In this document: in pieces, positions 29,375-39,146 of the stretch | Layout of the letters: each line of letters begins with the position of its first letter | Numbering within the stretch: position 1 is the first letter of the stretch | DNA from: Salinivibrio costicola subsp. costicola ATCC 33508 = LMG 11651 | Lineage (GTDB): Bacteria > Pseudomonadota > Gammaproteobacteria > Enterobacterales > Vibrionaceae | Assembly (NCBI GenBank): GCA_000565345.1 | Contig: AQOF01000014.1 | Coordinates: 104-64,103 of the forward strand | Direction of reading: 5' to 3' | DNA: 64,000 nucleotides | Notes under the pieces: model-generated | Databases searched by the model: none | What the model was told of the DNA's origin: nothing | What the model saw: the letters and a program-made list of their open reading frames with translations, nothing else | Program-made: the position numbers and the translations under genes

Positions 29375-30565
29375 TTAATCCTTATGAAATAGCACAGCCG
29401 AGATCATTAAGTTACCGTGAGATAACTCTCCCCCTTTAAAGAGACCTTGCTCGCCAAACGTAAAGGGGCATACAAAAGGAGCGTTATACAAGGCCGTATT
29501 GATATTATCAGCCACTTGGTCGAGGCGATCTTTTACATGCAACATGCATCCAGCGCAGTAGATCGCTAATCCGCCCAGAGGCTCAGGCTGACACAGTGCA
29601 TGATCATTTGCTGACTCCACTACTCGACTGGCTCGCGAAATGAGCCCCTCTCTGGTTCCCGACATAAAATAGACAGTTTGGCCAACCTCAAGCTGAGAAA
29701 ATAACTCCATATGACCTTGCGCATTAATAAATGTCGGATGCGACAATGTGTAGTATGGCAAACCATGTATTGTGCCGGTTTGAGTGCCTAGCGGATAAAG
29801 CGTAGATTGAGAGAAAAGCGAATCTGTAGGATCAAGAGTCAATCCAGTTTCTGACTCGTACCAGCGTTTATACACTTCGGCAGCAGGTTGATGATTTAAG
29901 CTCACCAATGCGCGACCACGCACATCCGTCACCGTCGCATGCCTTTGAGTCGGTGCATAGCCAGAATGGAACGAGTAACTGACCCGAGCTGAGGGATAAA
30001 AAACGCTGATCGCGATGCCGGACGTTGCTGTTTGCTTATGATCGAAAATAGCCCAGTTTCCACCGACTGTTTCTGCCGCGGCCGAACCACCGATGACGGG
30101 AACAGATACGCCTAGCTCTTCTCGGATTGCCGATAAGGTTGCCTCTTCTTCACCAGGCGTGCTGTGCAACGCAATCAATTTGGGTAACTCGCCGCATCGC
30201 CCACTTTCTTCAATCGCTTGAGTCAGTGCCATACGCGCCGAGTCGCGCACATGGCGGTGTGCTTGATGGGAGACCAAGGCTGAGCCATAACTCCCTTTAT
30301 CATCACTGCATGCCCAGATAGCTGCCGCAGGACCGCTGGTACATCCATTTTGGGTCATCACGCCATAACACGTAGAACAGCCGATGAGTGGTACGCCCGG
30401 AAAAAGACGATATAAGGTACGTTGAAGCGCTTGAACGTCATAATGCTCAGTAAAGTAGATCATCAAAAGCTTAGGCGTACTGATACGCGTTTTGATGGTG
30501 CGCGCCAATGCATAGGCGGCTTGTACTGCGTCATCAGCTTGAGTTCGTGCCGTTGCTATCTTCAT
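29375..30565 (-). CDS. FIST-domain sensory protein (NosP/VpsV-like)
   Basis: A 396-residue FIST protein: FIST_N (about residues 25-220, with GVPLIGCSTCYGVMT and VPVIGGSAAAE) followed by FIST_C (about 230-375, with GGLAIYCAGCMLHVKDRL and FVCPFTFGEQG). FIST proteins of the NosP group bind haem and nitric oxide and inhibit a partner kinase. The partner here is the hybrid kinase 5 bp downstream. I cannot prove haem binding from sequence alone. The gene is divergent from the SDR-like gene and close to the cbb3 oxidase genes, so a role in sensing NO or redox state is plausible. Confidence 0.82.
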   Translation of the reverse strand: MKIATARTQADDAVQAAYALARTIKTRISTPKLLMIYFTEHYDVQALQRTLYRLFPGVPLIGCSTCYGVMTQNGCTSGPAAAIWACSDDKGSYGSALVSHQAHRHVRDSARMALTQAIEESGRCGELPKLIALHSTPGEEEATLSAIREELGVSVPVIGGSAAAETVGGNWAIFDHKQTATSGIAISVFYPSARVSYSFHSGYAPTQRHATVTDVRGRALVSLNHQPAAEVYKRWYESETGLTLDPTDSLFSQSTLYPLGTQTGTIHGLPYYTLSHPTFINAQGHMELFSQLEVGQTVYFMSGTREGLISRASRVVESANDHALCQPEPLGGLAIYCAGCMLHVKDRLDQVADNINTALYNAPFVCPFTFGEQGLFKGGELSHGNLMISAVLFHKD

Positions 30566-30709
30566 GTCACCGTTACGTTGATAGGAATATGAGTGTATGA
30601 CAGTGCTAATGATACATGTATCAAGCGATCAATTCATTGTTCTCGGTGGCTGAAATAGATTCTAAACTGACGTATCCTATACGCCCTTTATATCAATTGA
30701 GCGTTGAAC

Positions 30710-31269
30710 ATGGATTGTCGACCCGTTGCGCTATTGGGTGGCGCGAGCACTTTAGGCGCCACGATTGCTTATCAACTTGCCGCTCAAGGCTATACCCCCA
30801 TTATTATCGATCACAATCAGGCCTCTGCACTTGATATCGTTGCTCATGAACCTAGAGTTCGATTTAAATCAGTTCCGGCGCTTACCGTCGACGCTCTTAC
30901 CGCTGCCTTATCGCAAAGTGTATCTCAACTTGCACCGCTAACTGGCGTAGTTCAGGTTGCCAAAGACGGTGAACGGTACATGCGACTGTTGGGGTATCCA
31001 GTTTTAGACCAATTTTGTCAAGCTGACGCGGCTTGTGTCATGATTTATCCTCATGGGGGCTAATAAAGCCCCGTCTCGATGACATACCGGACACAAACTT
31101 CTTGCAACGGATTAACAGTGTCACTTTCTGGTTGGATCACAATTTTAACAGTGGTGATGAAACATTATCAGTGCGTGAAAAGTGCGAAGTTTTATCACCA
31201 CTGGTTTGCTTTCTTTTAGGGGAAGAATCAAAACGCATTAATAATCAAGTTTTTAGCGTTAAACTGTAA
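30710..31269 (+). CDS. Short-chain dehydrogenase-like protein, degenerate (frame broken once)
   Basis: An N-terminal Rossmann motif (GGASTLGATIAYQLAAQGY) and a C-terminal FLLGEESKRINNQVFSV segment mark an SDR-type fold. The frame breaks at the five-G run 31055-31059; a sixth G restores PHGGLIKPRLDDIPDTNFLQ and gives 186 residues. This is far shorter than a usual SDR (about 250). The YxxxK catalytic pair is absent, so it may bind a nucleotide or act as a scaffold without catalysis. The start could also be the TTG at 30704; I prefer the ATG two codons later. It is divergent from the FIST gene. Confidence 0.62.
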
Positions 31270-31352
31270 CTGTGTAAATATAAAAATCACCATAAATAAG
31301 CATTTTCTTTAGTAATAAAGCACTGCATCGATAAATACGATATAAACCGCAC

Positions 31353-31775
31353 TTATTTATCCTTTTTCTGGGTAATTAAATTTAAATTGATACCGATCAA
31401 AGACAACGTTAAATATACCATATCGGTAGGGAGATCGTGACGAGACCATTGCCAATTAGTCCGGTATCCTTCCCCTTCTTGAACCTGCTTTATGCTTAGC
31501 TCAGGTGATTGCTTCCCCTTTTGATCCCAGTACGCGGAGTGAGGTTTACTCTCTGAAACTAAAGAAAAATATATAGTGTCATTCTTCCTTACCCATTCAT
31601 ACGCGACTTTTTCTTGAGATTGTGATGTGCCACAAAAACCAGTCGCATCCTTACAATCTATAATTGTCAGTCCTGGCGTATAAATGACCGTGCGCCAAAA
31701 GAAGGCGATCACTAAAAGTGTAAGCATAACGATAATTTGCGCTAATCGCCCGCGAGTGAGTTTTTCTGCTGCCAT
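31353..31775 (-). CDS. Single-pass membrane protein of unknown function
   Basis: I do not recognise this 140-residue protein. A basic N-terminus is followed by one membrane segment (IIVMLTLLVIAFFW), then an exported domain with two cysteines seven apart (IDCKDATGFC) and a second weakly hydrophobic stretch near the end. I chose the ATG at 31775 because GGAGAAA lies 8 bp before it; an upstream in-frame ATG at 31835 would add a non-hydrophobic leader. It is divergent from ccoN and may belong with cbb3 biogenesis, but this is only positional inference. Confidence 0.6.
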   Translation of the reverse strand: MAAEKLTRGRLAQIIVMLTLLVIAFFWRTVIYTPGLTIIDCKDATGFCGTSQSQEKVAYEWVRKNDTIYFSLVSESKPHSAYWDQKGKQSPELSIKQVQEGEGYRTNWQWSRHDLPTDMVYLTLSLIGINLNLITQKKDK

Positions 31776-31987
31776 GTGTGGCTTTCTCCATGTTACAGAG
31801 GTCAAAGTTTTATCAGAAAGGGAGGTAAGCCTCACGAAGTGTGTGGGTTAGCCCCTGTTTTTTAACCAGTATCTACAGTATGATTCTGGTCGAAAATGCC
31901 ATTTTTACAAAGAAATAGCAACGGAGTGTATAAAGCGGTTAAAAACCGTACGCAGCCGAGCGATTTAGTAAAAAAGGTATGTTAATA

Positions 31988-32007
31988 GACGAAGCGGAGG
32001 CTTCGTC
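31988..32007 (+). repeat. Hairpin in the ccoN leader
   Basis: GACGAAGC (31988-31995) and GCTTCGTC (32000-32007) form a perfect 8-bp stem with a GGAG loop, 45 bp before the ccoN ATG. No T-run follows. The 277-bp divergent spacer has no clear FNR box. Confidence 0.5.
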
Positions 32008-32052
32008 CGTATCAAACGTGAGTGTAGTTAACCAAAAGTGGAAGCATGCAAT

Positions 32053-33480
32053 ATGAGCCAAGTTAAGCAGCTTGAACAAGACTACAACTACCGCGTTGTC
32101 CGCTTATTTACCCTAACAACTATTTTGTGGGGTATTGTGGGCATGGCGGTAGGTGTACTTATTGCCGCCCAGTTAGTGTGGCCTGCACTGAACTTTGATA
32201 TTCCGTATTTGACGTATAGCCGTTTGCGGCCACTGCATACTAACGCAGTGATCTTCGCATTCGGCGCTAGTGCGCTGATTGCAACGTCGTATTATGTTGC
32301 ACAACGTACGTGTCAAACACGGTTATTCGGAGGGAAGTTAGCAGAGTTCACCTTCTGGGGTTGGCAAGCCATTATCCTTTCTGCAGCCATCTCGCTGCCA
32401 ATGGGATACACCACCTCTAAAGAGTACGCGGAACTAGAGTGGCCAATTGATATCGCCATCGCGGTGGTATGGGTCGCATACGCTATCGTGTTCTTTGGCA
32501 CGCTTATCAAGCGTAAGACGTCACATATTTATGTGGCCAACTGGTTCTTCGGTGCCTTTATTCTGACCATCGCGGTGTTGCACATCGTTAACAGCATGGC
32601 AATCCCTGTTTCACCGATGAAGTCTTACTCCATCTATGCTGGCGCAGTTGATGCGATGGTACAGTGGTGGTACGGACATAACGCGGTTGGCTTCCTGCTA
32701 ACAGCAGGCTTTCTGGGTATGATGTATTACTTCGTTCCCAAGCAAGCGGGACGCCCTGTTTACTCTTATCGACTCTCCATCGTCCACTTCTGGGCATTGA
32801 TTTCTCTCTATATCTGGGCGGGACCTCACCACCTTCATTACACGGCTTTGCCTGATTGGACTCAGTCTGTAGGTATGGTTATGTCGCTGATCTTATTTGC
32901 GCCTTCTTGGGGCGGGATGATTAACGGTATTATGACGTTGTCAGGTGCGTGGCATAAACTGCGTTATGATCCGATTCTGCGTTTCTTAATCGTATCTCTG
33001 TCCTTCTATGGTATGTCGACGTTTGAAGGGCCGATGATGTCAATCAAAACGGTGAATGCGCTATCGCACTATACCGATTGGACGATTGGCCACGTGCACT
33101 CTGGTGCTTTGGGCTGGGTGGCGATGGTAACGATCGGTTCCATTTATCACCTCATTCCAAAGCTGTTTGGTCAAGAGCGTATGTACTCGGTGTCTTTGGT
33201 GAACGTACACTTCTGGCTTGCCACGATTGGTACTGTGCTGTATATCGTTGCCATGTGGATTTCTGGTGTGATGCAAGGTCTGATGTGGCGCGCAGTGAAT
33301 ACGGATGGCACATTGACGTACAGCTTTGTGGAGTCATTGGAAGCCTCTTACCCGTTCTACTTTGTCCGCTTTATCGGCGGTGTAATTTTCCTATCAGGCA
33401 TGTTCTTGATGGCTTACAACGCATATAAAACAATTCGTGCGCCGGAAGCTAGCTTGAAATCGCTTGAGCCTGCGGTGTAA
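32053..33480 (+). CDS. ccoN: Cytochrome c oxidase cbb3 subunit I
   Basis: The catalytic haem-copper subunit of the high-affinity cbb3 oxidase, with 475 residues and about 12 membrane helices. Haem and copper ligands lie in [36 protein letters not shown] and [12 protein letters not shown] chose the ATG at 32053 ([16 protein letters not shown]); an in-frame GTG 15 bp earlier is possible. It opens the ccoNOQP operon, with ccoO 13 bp downstream behind a strong GGAGG site. Confidence 0.95.
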   Translation: MSQVKQLEQDYNYRVVRLFTLTTILWGIVGMAVGVLIAAQLVWPALNFDIPYLTYSRLRPLHTNAVIFAFGASALIATSYYVAQRTCQTRLFGGKLAEFTFWGWQAIILSAAISLPMGYTTSKEYAELEWPIDIAIAVVWVAYAIVFFGTLIKRKTSHIYVANWFFGAFILTIAVLHIVNSMAIPVSPMKSYSIYAGAVDAMVQWWYGHNAVGFLLTAGFLGMMYYFVPKQAGRPVYSYRLSIVHFWALISLYIWAGPHHLHYTALPDWTQSVGMVMSLILFAPSWGGMINGIMTLSGAWHKLRYDPILRFLIVSLSFYGMSTFEGPMMSIKTVNALSHYTDWTIGHVHSGALGWVAMVTIGSIYHLIPKLFGQERMYSVSLVNVHFWLATIGTVLYIVAMWISGVMQGLMWRAVNTDGTLTYSFVESLEASYPFYFVRFIGGVIFLSGMFLMAYNAYKTIRAPEASLKSLEPAV

Positions 33481-33493
33481 GGAGGACGATTAA

Positions 33494-34108
33494 ATGAGTT
33501 CAAATCGCCACGAGATAGTAGAAAAAAATACAGGCTTGCTCGCGATTTTAATTATCGTTGCAATCAGTTTTGGTGCGCTGGTGGAGATAACACCACTGAT
33601 TTACCAAAAGCAAACCACTGAACCGGTAGATAACCTTCGCCCGTATACGGCCTTAGAGATGGAAGGACGCGATATTTATGTGCGTGAAGGATGTACTGTT
33701 TGCCATAGTCAAATGGTGCGCCCTTTCCGGGCCGAAACCGAGCGTTATGGCCACTACGGCGTTGCAGGCGAAAGCGTGTGGGAGCATCCTTTCTTATGGG
33801 GCTCTAAACGTACAGGTCCTGACCTATCTCGTGTTGGGGATCGGTATTCTGACGAATGGCACCGCGTTCACTTGATTAACCCTCGCGACGTAGTACCTGA
33901 ATCGAATATGCCAGGCTTCCCTTGGTTAGCAGAAAACAAGCTAGATGGGGAAACAACGGCCGCGAAGCTGAAGTTATTCCGTGACCAATTCGGTGTGCCA
34001 TACACTGATGAGGACATCGCGAATGCGAAGGCATCAGTTGAAGGGAAAACAGAGATCGAAGCACTGATTGCATATCTTCAGTCACTCGGTCACGCAATGA
34101 AGCAATAA
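33494..34108 (+). CDS. ccoO: Cytochrome c oxidase cbb3 subunit II
   Basis: A membrane-anchored mono-haem cytochrome c of 204 residues. An N-terminal helix (about 13-35) anchors it; the haem c motif CTVCH lies near residues 67-71, and the axial methionine is probably in [10 protein letters not shown]. It passes electrons from CcoP to CcoN. GGAGG ribosome site; ccoQ follows by 10 bp. Confidence 0.95.
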   Translation: MSSNRHEIVEKNTGLLAILIIVAISFGALVEITPLIYQKQTTEPVDNLRPYTALEMEGRDIYVREGCTVCHSQMVRPFRAETERYGHYGVAGESVWEHPFLWGSKRTGPDLSRVGDRYSDEWHRVHLINPRDVVPESNMPGFPWLAENKLDGETTAAKLKLFRDQFGVPYTDEDIANAKASVEGKTEIEALIAYLQSLGHAMKQ

Positions 34109-34118
34109 AGGAGGGCCT

Positions 34119-34295
34119 ATGGATATCGGTACCTTTCATAGTATCTGGACAGTGGTCATATTTGTGAGCTTCATTGGAATCGTGGTGTGGGCTTATAGCA
34201 AGCGTCAAAAGAAAAGCTTTGACGAAGCGGCCAACCTGATCTTCGCCGATGAAGAGCAGGATAAGTCCGATCATAAGACAGGAGATAATCGCTAA
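34119..34295 (+). CDS. ccoQ: Cytochrome oxidase cbb3 subunit CcoQ
   Basis: A 58-residue protein with one membrane helix (WTVVIFVSFIGIVVWAY) and a charged tail (SKRQKKSFDEAANLIFADEE), the typical CcoQ pattern. CcoQ stabilises the assembled oxidase. A GGAGGG ribosome site lies before the ATG. Its TAA stop overlaps the ccoP ATG by one base (TAATG), indicating coupled translation. Confidence 0.92.
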   Translation: MDIGTFHSIWTVVIFVSFIGIVVWAYSKRQKKSFDEAANLIFADEEQDKSDHKTGDNR

Positions 34296-35275
34296 TGAGT
34301 ACGTTTTGGAGTATCTTCGTAACAGTCATCGTACTCGGCACGATTGCTGGCTGTGCTGCTCTTATCATTTGGACAACCAAAGATAAAATGGGCGTCGCAG
34401 AGGGCGATGACATGGGTCACGACTACGATGGTATTCGTGAACTCAATAATCCACTACCTCGGTGGTGGTCATATATGTTCTGGGCCACATTAGTATTCAG
34501 TTTGGGATATCTGATTCTCTACCCGGGATTAGGTAATTTCACTGGTCTACTGGGCTGGAAAAGCTCTTACCAAGATGTCCACAGTGTCGAGGAGTCGCGT
34601 GAGTTAATGGCGAAAGCGCAAGAAGCGCAGCACATTAACCAATATGCGATGGAGCTCGAGGCGGCTGACAAGGTATTTGGTGAAGCATTCCGCAAACTGG
34701 CGTACCAAGAAGATGGCAAATCATTGCGCCCGATTACCCAAATCGCGCGTAATGAAGAAGCCTTAAAGGTTGGCCAACGTTTGTTTAGCCAAAACTGTGC
34801 TGCTTGCCATGGGTCGGATGCACGAGGTCAAGCCGGCTTCCCTAACCTAACGGACGATGCTTGGCTATACGGTGGTGAACCTGAAACCATCAAAGCCACT
34901 TTGCTCCACGGCCGAAAAGGCAATATGCCAGCTTGGCTAGATACCATGGGTGAAGAGGGTGTCCAAGAAGTTGCCGCTTACGCGTTAAGTTTGTCAGGCC
35001 GTAAAGTCGACCCGCAAATGGCTGCAAAAGGTAAAACCCGATTTGTGGTATGTGCCGCTTGTCATGGAACAGATGGTAAAGGTAACCCTGCTTTCGGTGC
35101 GCCGGACTTAACCGACAACATCTGGCTATACGGTGGCTCACGTCGAGCGGTGGAACAAACCATTCGTGGTGGCCGTCAAGGTGTTATGCCCGCATGGGAA
35201 GCGCATCTTGGCGAAGAAAAAATTCAGATACTCTCTGCCTATGTATGGCGTTTAAGTAATCCTGAAGTAGAATAG
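34295..35275 (+). CDS. ccoP: Cytochrome c oxidase cbb3 subunit III (di-haem)
   Basis: A 326-residue membrane-bound di-haem cytochrome c. Two N-terminal helices (about 5-27 and 55-77) are followed by two cytochrome domains with CAACH motifs at residues 168-172 and 253-257. Each is paired with a methionine in GNMPAW or GVMPAW. It accepts electrons from soluble cytochromes or bc1. The start overlaps the ccoQ stop. Confidence 0.95.
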   Translation: MSTFWSIFVTVIVLGTIAGCAALIIWTTKDKMGVAEGDDMGHDYDGIRELNNPLPRWWSYMFWATLVFSLGYLILYPGLGNFTGLLGWKSSYQDVHSVEESRELMAKAQEAQHINQYAMELEAADKVFGEAFRKLAYQEDGKSLRPITQIARNEEALKVGQRLFSQNCAACHGSDARGQAGFPNLTDDAWLYGGEPETIKATLLHGRKGNMPAWLDTMGEEGVQEVAAYALSLSGRKVDPQMAAKGKTRFVVCAACHGTDGKGNPAFGAPDLTDNIWLYGGSRRAVEQTIRGGRQGVMPAWEAHLGEEKIQILSAYVWRLSNPEVE

Positions 35276-35293
35276 AGACTTACGTATAAACTG

Positions 35294-35311
35294 GCCCCTG
35301 CTTGCAGGGGC
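35294..35311 (+). repeat. GC-rich hairpin between ccoP and the FixH gene
   Basis: GCCCCTG (35294-35300) and CAGGGGC (35305-35311) form a perfect 7-bp stem with no T-run, so it may be an intra-operon processing or stability element separating structural from assembly genes. Confidence 0.55.
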
Positions 35312-35340
35312 TTCCTAATGCTCATCCCAAGGAGCTTCAG

Positions 35341-35826
35341 ATGATAACCCCCTGGTACAAGCAGTTTTGGCCTTGGTTCCTTATCGCCCTACCAGCGACT
35401 GTCGTCGTCGCGAGTCTATCTACCTTTGCGTTATTTCAAAAAAATGCGGTTTCTCTTGTTGCGGAAGACTATTACAAGAAAGGAAAAGCCATTAACCTTG
35501 ATTTATCGAAGTTGAAAGTCGCAGACCAACTTGGTATTTCAGCGCAACTGTCAGCGACTGAAGACGCAATTGCCATCGCACTTGATAAAGGGCAACTTGA
35601 TACATTTCCGACGCTGAAAGTTCACATACAACATCGTACCTTAGAGCGTAAGGACGTGAATGTCATGGTAAACCCAAATCAAGCTGGGATTTATCATATC
35701 GATTTGGCCGAGCCTATGTCCGGCCCTTGGTTTATAGAACTGGCGTCGTTTGACAAACAGTGGAAGGTCAACGGTCGTATTAATTTCCCTCTCTCGAATA
35801 CTCTGACGTTAAGCGGTAAACAATAA
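35341..35826 (+). CDS. FixH family cbb3 assembly protein
   Basis: A 161-residue protein with one N-terminal membrane helix (about 8-30, [21 protein letters not shown]) and a periplasmic beta-rich domain with [15 protein letters not shown], the FixH signature. FixH/CcoH is needed for cbb3 stability and works with the CcoI copper ATPase. The start is the ATG at 35341 with AAGGAGC upstream; an in-frame TTG-type extension into the hairpin region is unlikely. ccoI starts 2 bp after its stop. Confidence 0.85.
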   Translation: MITPWYKQFWPWFLIALPATVVVASLSTFALFQKNAVSLVAEDYYKKGKAINLDLSKLKVADQLGISAQLSATEDAIAIALDKGQLDTFPTLKVHIQHRTLERKDVNVMVNPNQAGIYHIDLAEPMSGPWFIELASFDKQWKVNGRINFPLSNTLTLSGKQ

Positions 35827-35828
35827 CC

Positions 35829-38199
35829 ATGACGACTCCCTGTTATCACTGTGGTGATCCTGTTTTAACAGGCGACACCTTCCAAGTCGTGATCTTCGAT
35901 AAACCTCGCCTTATGTGTTGCCCTGGCTGCCAGGCTGTGGCAACCACTATCGTAGACAGTGGTTTGAGCTCTTATTATCAGTATCGTACCGAGAACGCAG
36001 ATAAAGCAGAGTTGGTGCCAGAAGAGCTTAAATCACTGACTTTGTATGATAACCAAGATATACAACAAGAGTTTGTTCGTGATGTTGCCGATCAAAAAGA
36101 AGTCCCTCTTTCATTAGATGGCGTTTCTTGCGCGGCCTGTGCATGGCTGATTGAAAAACAATTGCAGAGAACCAAGGGGGTTACCCATATTCAAGTTAAC
36201 ACCACCACCAACCGTGCCCTGGTTCGTTGGGATGATAGCGAAACATCACTGAGCACAATACTCACACGCATTCATCATCTTGGGTATAAAGCTGCCCCTT
36301 TTGAAGCGGATAAGCAAGAGCAGCAATACCATCGTAATATGAAACAATATCTCTATCGGTTAGGGATTGCTGGCCTCGCGACAATGCAGGTGATGATGTT
36401 AGCGGTGGCAATGTATTTCGAAGTGTTTGGCGATATGGATGAAACCTTTCGCAACTACTTCCGCTGGGTTAGTCTTATCTTTGCCACCCCTGTTCTACTT
36501 TATTCCGCCTTACCTTTTTACACAAATGCATGGCGTAATCTAAAAGCCAGAACGCTCGGTATGGATGTCCCCGTTTCGATTGCCCTACTCTTTGCCTATT
36601 TCTCGAGCTTATACGCAACGGTAACAGGTAAAGGTGAGGTCTTTTTTGAATCGGTGGCAATGTTCACCTTCTTCTTATTGTTGGGGCGCTTTTTAGAAAT
36701 GCGCGCCAGGCGTACAGCGGCAGCAGCCAGTGCCAATTTATTGAAATTGGTGCCGAAGATGGCACGTCACCTTACGGGTGAAACCGTTCCGGCCAACAGC
36801 TTAAAGGTCGATGATCACGTTCGGGTGTTACCGGGAGAGCCTTTTCCCGCCGATGGGCGAATCCTGTCAGGCAAAACATCAGTAGACGAATCCATGTTGA
36901 CCGGAGAGTCGTTGCCACAAACCAAACAAAGCGGTGATACCGTGTATGCCGGCACCATGAATGTTGAGGCAATGTTGACATCACCGTCATTAATAACCAT
37001 AAAGAATCGCTCGTCGCGCACATTATTCGCCTACAAGATGAAGCACAGATGGCAAAGCCTAAAGTCGCTGTTTTGGCGGACCAAATTGCGCGTTATTTTG
37101 TCGCTGCTATTCTTATTATTTCTGCATCGACGTGGCTCTATTGGCACTTTTCTCGACCTGATGATGCTTTTTGGATCATGCTGTCGGTGCTCGTTGCAAC
37201 CTGCCCCTGTGCGCTGTCGTTAGCGACGCCTACCGCGTTGACCTGCTCGACGTCAACATTTGGTCAACTCGGCATTATGTTGCGTCGAGGACATGTCTTA
37301 GAAACGTTAACCAAAGTGAACCGATTAGTGGTCGATAAAACCGGCACATTAACCGAAGGCACCGTGCAAATCAGTACGATTGAGATCAACAGCGACACGT
37401 TGACAGAGCAACAGGTGATCAATATTGCCGCTAGCCTGGAAGCGTTCGCCAATCACCCGATAGCGAACGCATTTCAGGCTCGGGCCTCGGAAAAAGTCAA
37501 CGTCGGCGCTGCCGATAATCATATCGGGCAAGGCGTGAATGGTACTATCGATGGCCAATATTGGCGCATTGGTAAAGCCAGTTTCGCGTTATCAGACGGG
37601 GCTGAAAGCTACCAATCGTATCCGGTCATACTCAGCTGCGATAACAAACCGGTCGCGGCATTCTCGCTTATCGACCCCATCCGGCCCAGTAGTGCCAGAT
37701 TACTTGCCGCGTTCAAGGACGCGGGCATCCAAACGACAATGTTAACCGGCGATCAGTCACGCAATGTCAAACAAGTCGCTGATGAGCTCGGTATAGACTC
37801 TGTTGTATCTGGCGTGTCTCCTCAAGGCAAACTGTCATATCTTCAAAGCCTTGATAGTCGTACAATTACCTTGATGATCGGTGATGGCGTTAATGATGCG
37901 CCCGTTTTAGCGGGTGCCCATTTATCCGTTGCCATGGGAGGCGGAACCGATATCGCGAAGTCATCCGCCGATATGGTACTTCTTGGTGATGATTTAGAAA
38001 AACTGCTAACTGCAAGACGTCTTGCTCAACAAACGCGACGGATCATTCGAGAAAACTTAGCCTGGGCATTGGCTACAACGTGACCATTTTGCCTTTGGCT
38101 GTCATGGGCTTTGTCGCGCCATATGTTGCTGTGGTCGGAATGTCTGCTAGCTCCATTATTGTGGTGTCTAACTCGCTGCGCCTGCTCAATAAAAAATAA
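35829..38199 (+). CDS. ccoI: Copper-exporting P-type ATPase CcoI (two frame breaks)
   Basis: A P1B-type ATPase supplying copper for cbb3 assembly. In order: an N-terminal cysteine cluster ([16 protein letters not shown]), a heavy-metal domain with CAACAW, membrane helices with the CPC motif ([11 protein letters not shown]), the phosphorylation site DKTGTLTEG, and [13 protein letters not shown] in the hinge. The frame breaks near 36975 (one base restores [24 protein letters not shown]) and near 38070 (one G restores [17 protein letters not shown]). The repaired protein is 790 residues and ends LRLLNKK. All functional motifs survive, favouring sequence error over loss of function. Confidence 0.93.
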
Positions 38200-38209
38200 G
38201 GATAGCGTT

Positions 38210-38422
38210 ATGGCTAGTTTGTACATCTTGATTCCGATTGCGATCATGCTGGTGTGTGTCGCCGGCGTCGTCTTTATTTGGGCGGTAAAATCCGATCAGT
38301 TTGAAGATCTTGAGCGTCAAGGCTCTTCTATTCTTTTCGATGAAGAAGAACCAGAGAAAAAGCCCACTCCTCAGTCAAATGACACTGAGAACACTGACTC
38401 TTCACATCATGACAAACGTTGA
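38210..38422 (+). CDS. ccoS: cbb3 oxidase maturation protein CcoS
   Basis: A 70-residue protein: one N-terminal helix (MASLYILIPIAIMLVCVAGVVFIWAV) followed by SDQFEDLERQGSSILFDEE, the CcoS signature, and a polar tail. CcoS is needed to insert haem b and copper into CcoN. It starts 10 bp after ccoI; its end overlaps the next gene by 14 bp. Confidence 0.93.
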   Translation: MASLYILIPIAIMLVCVAGVVFIWAVKSDQFEDLERQGSSILFDEEEPEKKPTPQSNDTENTDSSHHDKR

Positions 38423-39083
38423 TTTTATCGGTGCATTAGGGATTGGCTTGCTCGGCGCTGGCCACTGCCTCGGTATGTGTGGCGGTGTCGCAGCGGCCAT
38501 GTCCTTTGGGGTGCCTGCTGAGCGTGCCAAATGGCCCTATATTCTTTTGTACAATTTAGGCCGGATAACCTCTTATATCGTAGCGGGGACACTCATTGGG
38601 GGCGCAGTTGCCTCGTTGCTCGCGCTCTCTGACCTCACTCACCACCTTGCCGTATTGCGACTTTTTGCCGCAGTAATGATGCTATTGCTGGCCGCTTATA
38701 TGGCGCAATTATGGAATGGTCTGAGTTATATTGAGCGTATCGGTAGCAAGCTCTGGCGCTATATTTCGCCTCTTTCTTCTAAGTTGATGCCGTTGCGCTC
38801 TCCCCTCTATGCCTACCCTTTTGGTGTGGTGTGGGGCTGGTTACCCTGTGGCCTTGTCTATTCAGCACTCAGTTGGGCTGCTGTTGCGGGAAGTGCGTCT
38901 GGCGGCGGATTAGTTATGCTAGGGTTTGGGCTCGGAACGCTACCGGCAATGTTAACGGTTGGCGCGTTTGCAGAACGAATTAAACCAATACTGAATAATT
39001 GTCTAGTACGCTTGGCATGTGCCATAATGTTGGCAGTTTATGGCCTCTACACCTTACAAGGTGCACTGAAACTCCTTATATAA
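38409..39083 (+). CDS. Sulfite exporter TauE/DsbD_2-like membrane protein linked to cbb3
   Basis: A 224-residue integral membrane protein with about six helices. The N-terminal GLLGAGHCLGMCGGVAAAMSFG carries the paired cysteine/histidine motif of the heavy-metal-linked DsbD_2/TauE-like proteins found at the end of cco clusters. It may move copper or reductant for oxidase assembly; the substrate is not known from sequence. The ATG at 38409 lies inside the end of ccoS, so translation is probably coupled. Confidence 0.8.
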   Translation: MTNVDFIGALGIGLLGAGHCLGMCGGVAAAMSFGVPAERAKWPYILLYNLGRITSYIVAGTLIGGAVASLLALSDLTHHLAVLRLFAAVMMLLLAAYMAQLWNGLSYIERIGSKLWRYISPLSSKLMPLRSPLYAYPFGVVWGWLPCGLVYSALSWAAVAGSASGGGLVMLGFGLGTLPAMLTVGAFAERIKPILNNCLVRLACAIMLAVYGLYTLQGALKLLI

Positions 39084-39146
39084 GTCGACCTAGCACACGA
39101 TAATGGTGTAATATGTTAATTGACGTTTTCAAAATCAGGCAGGTGT

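Noticed and set aside
31994..32017. Possible FNR box before ccoN (TTCGTCCGTATCAA)
   Set aside because: The right half ATCAA fits but the left half has three mismatches and overlaps a hairpin arm.
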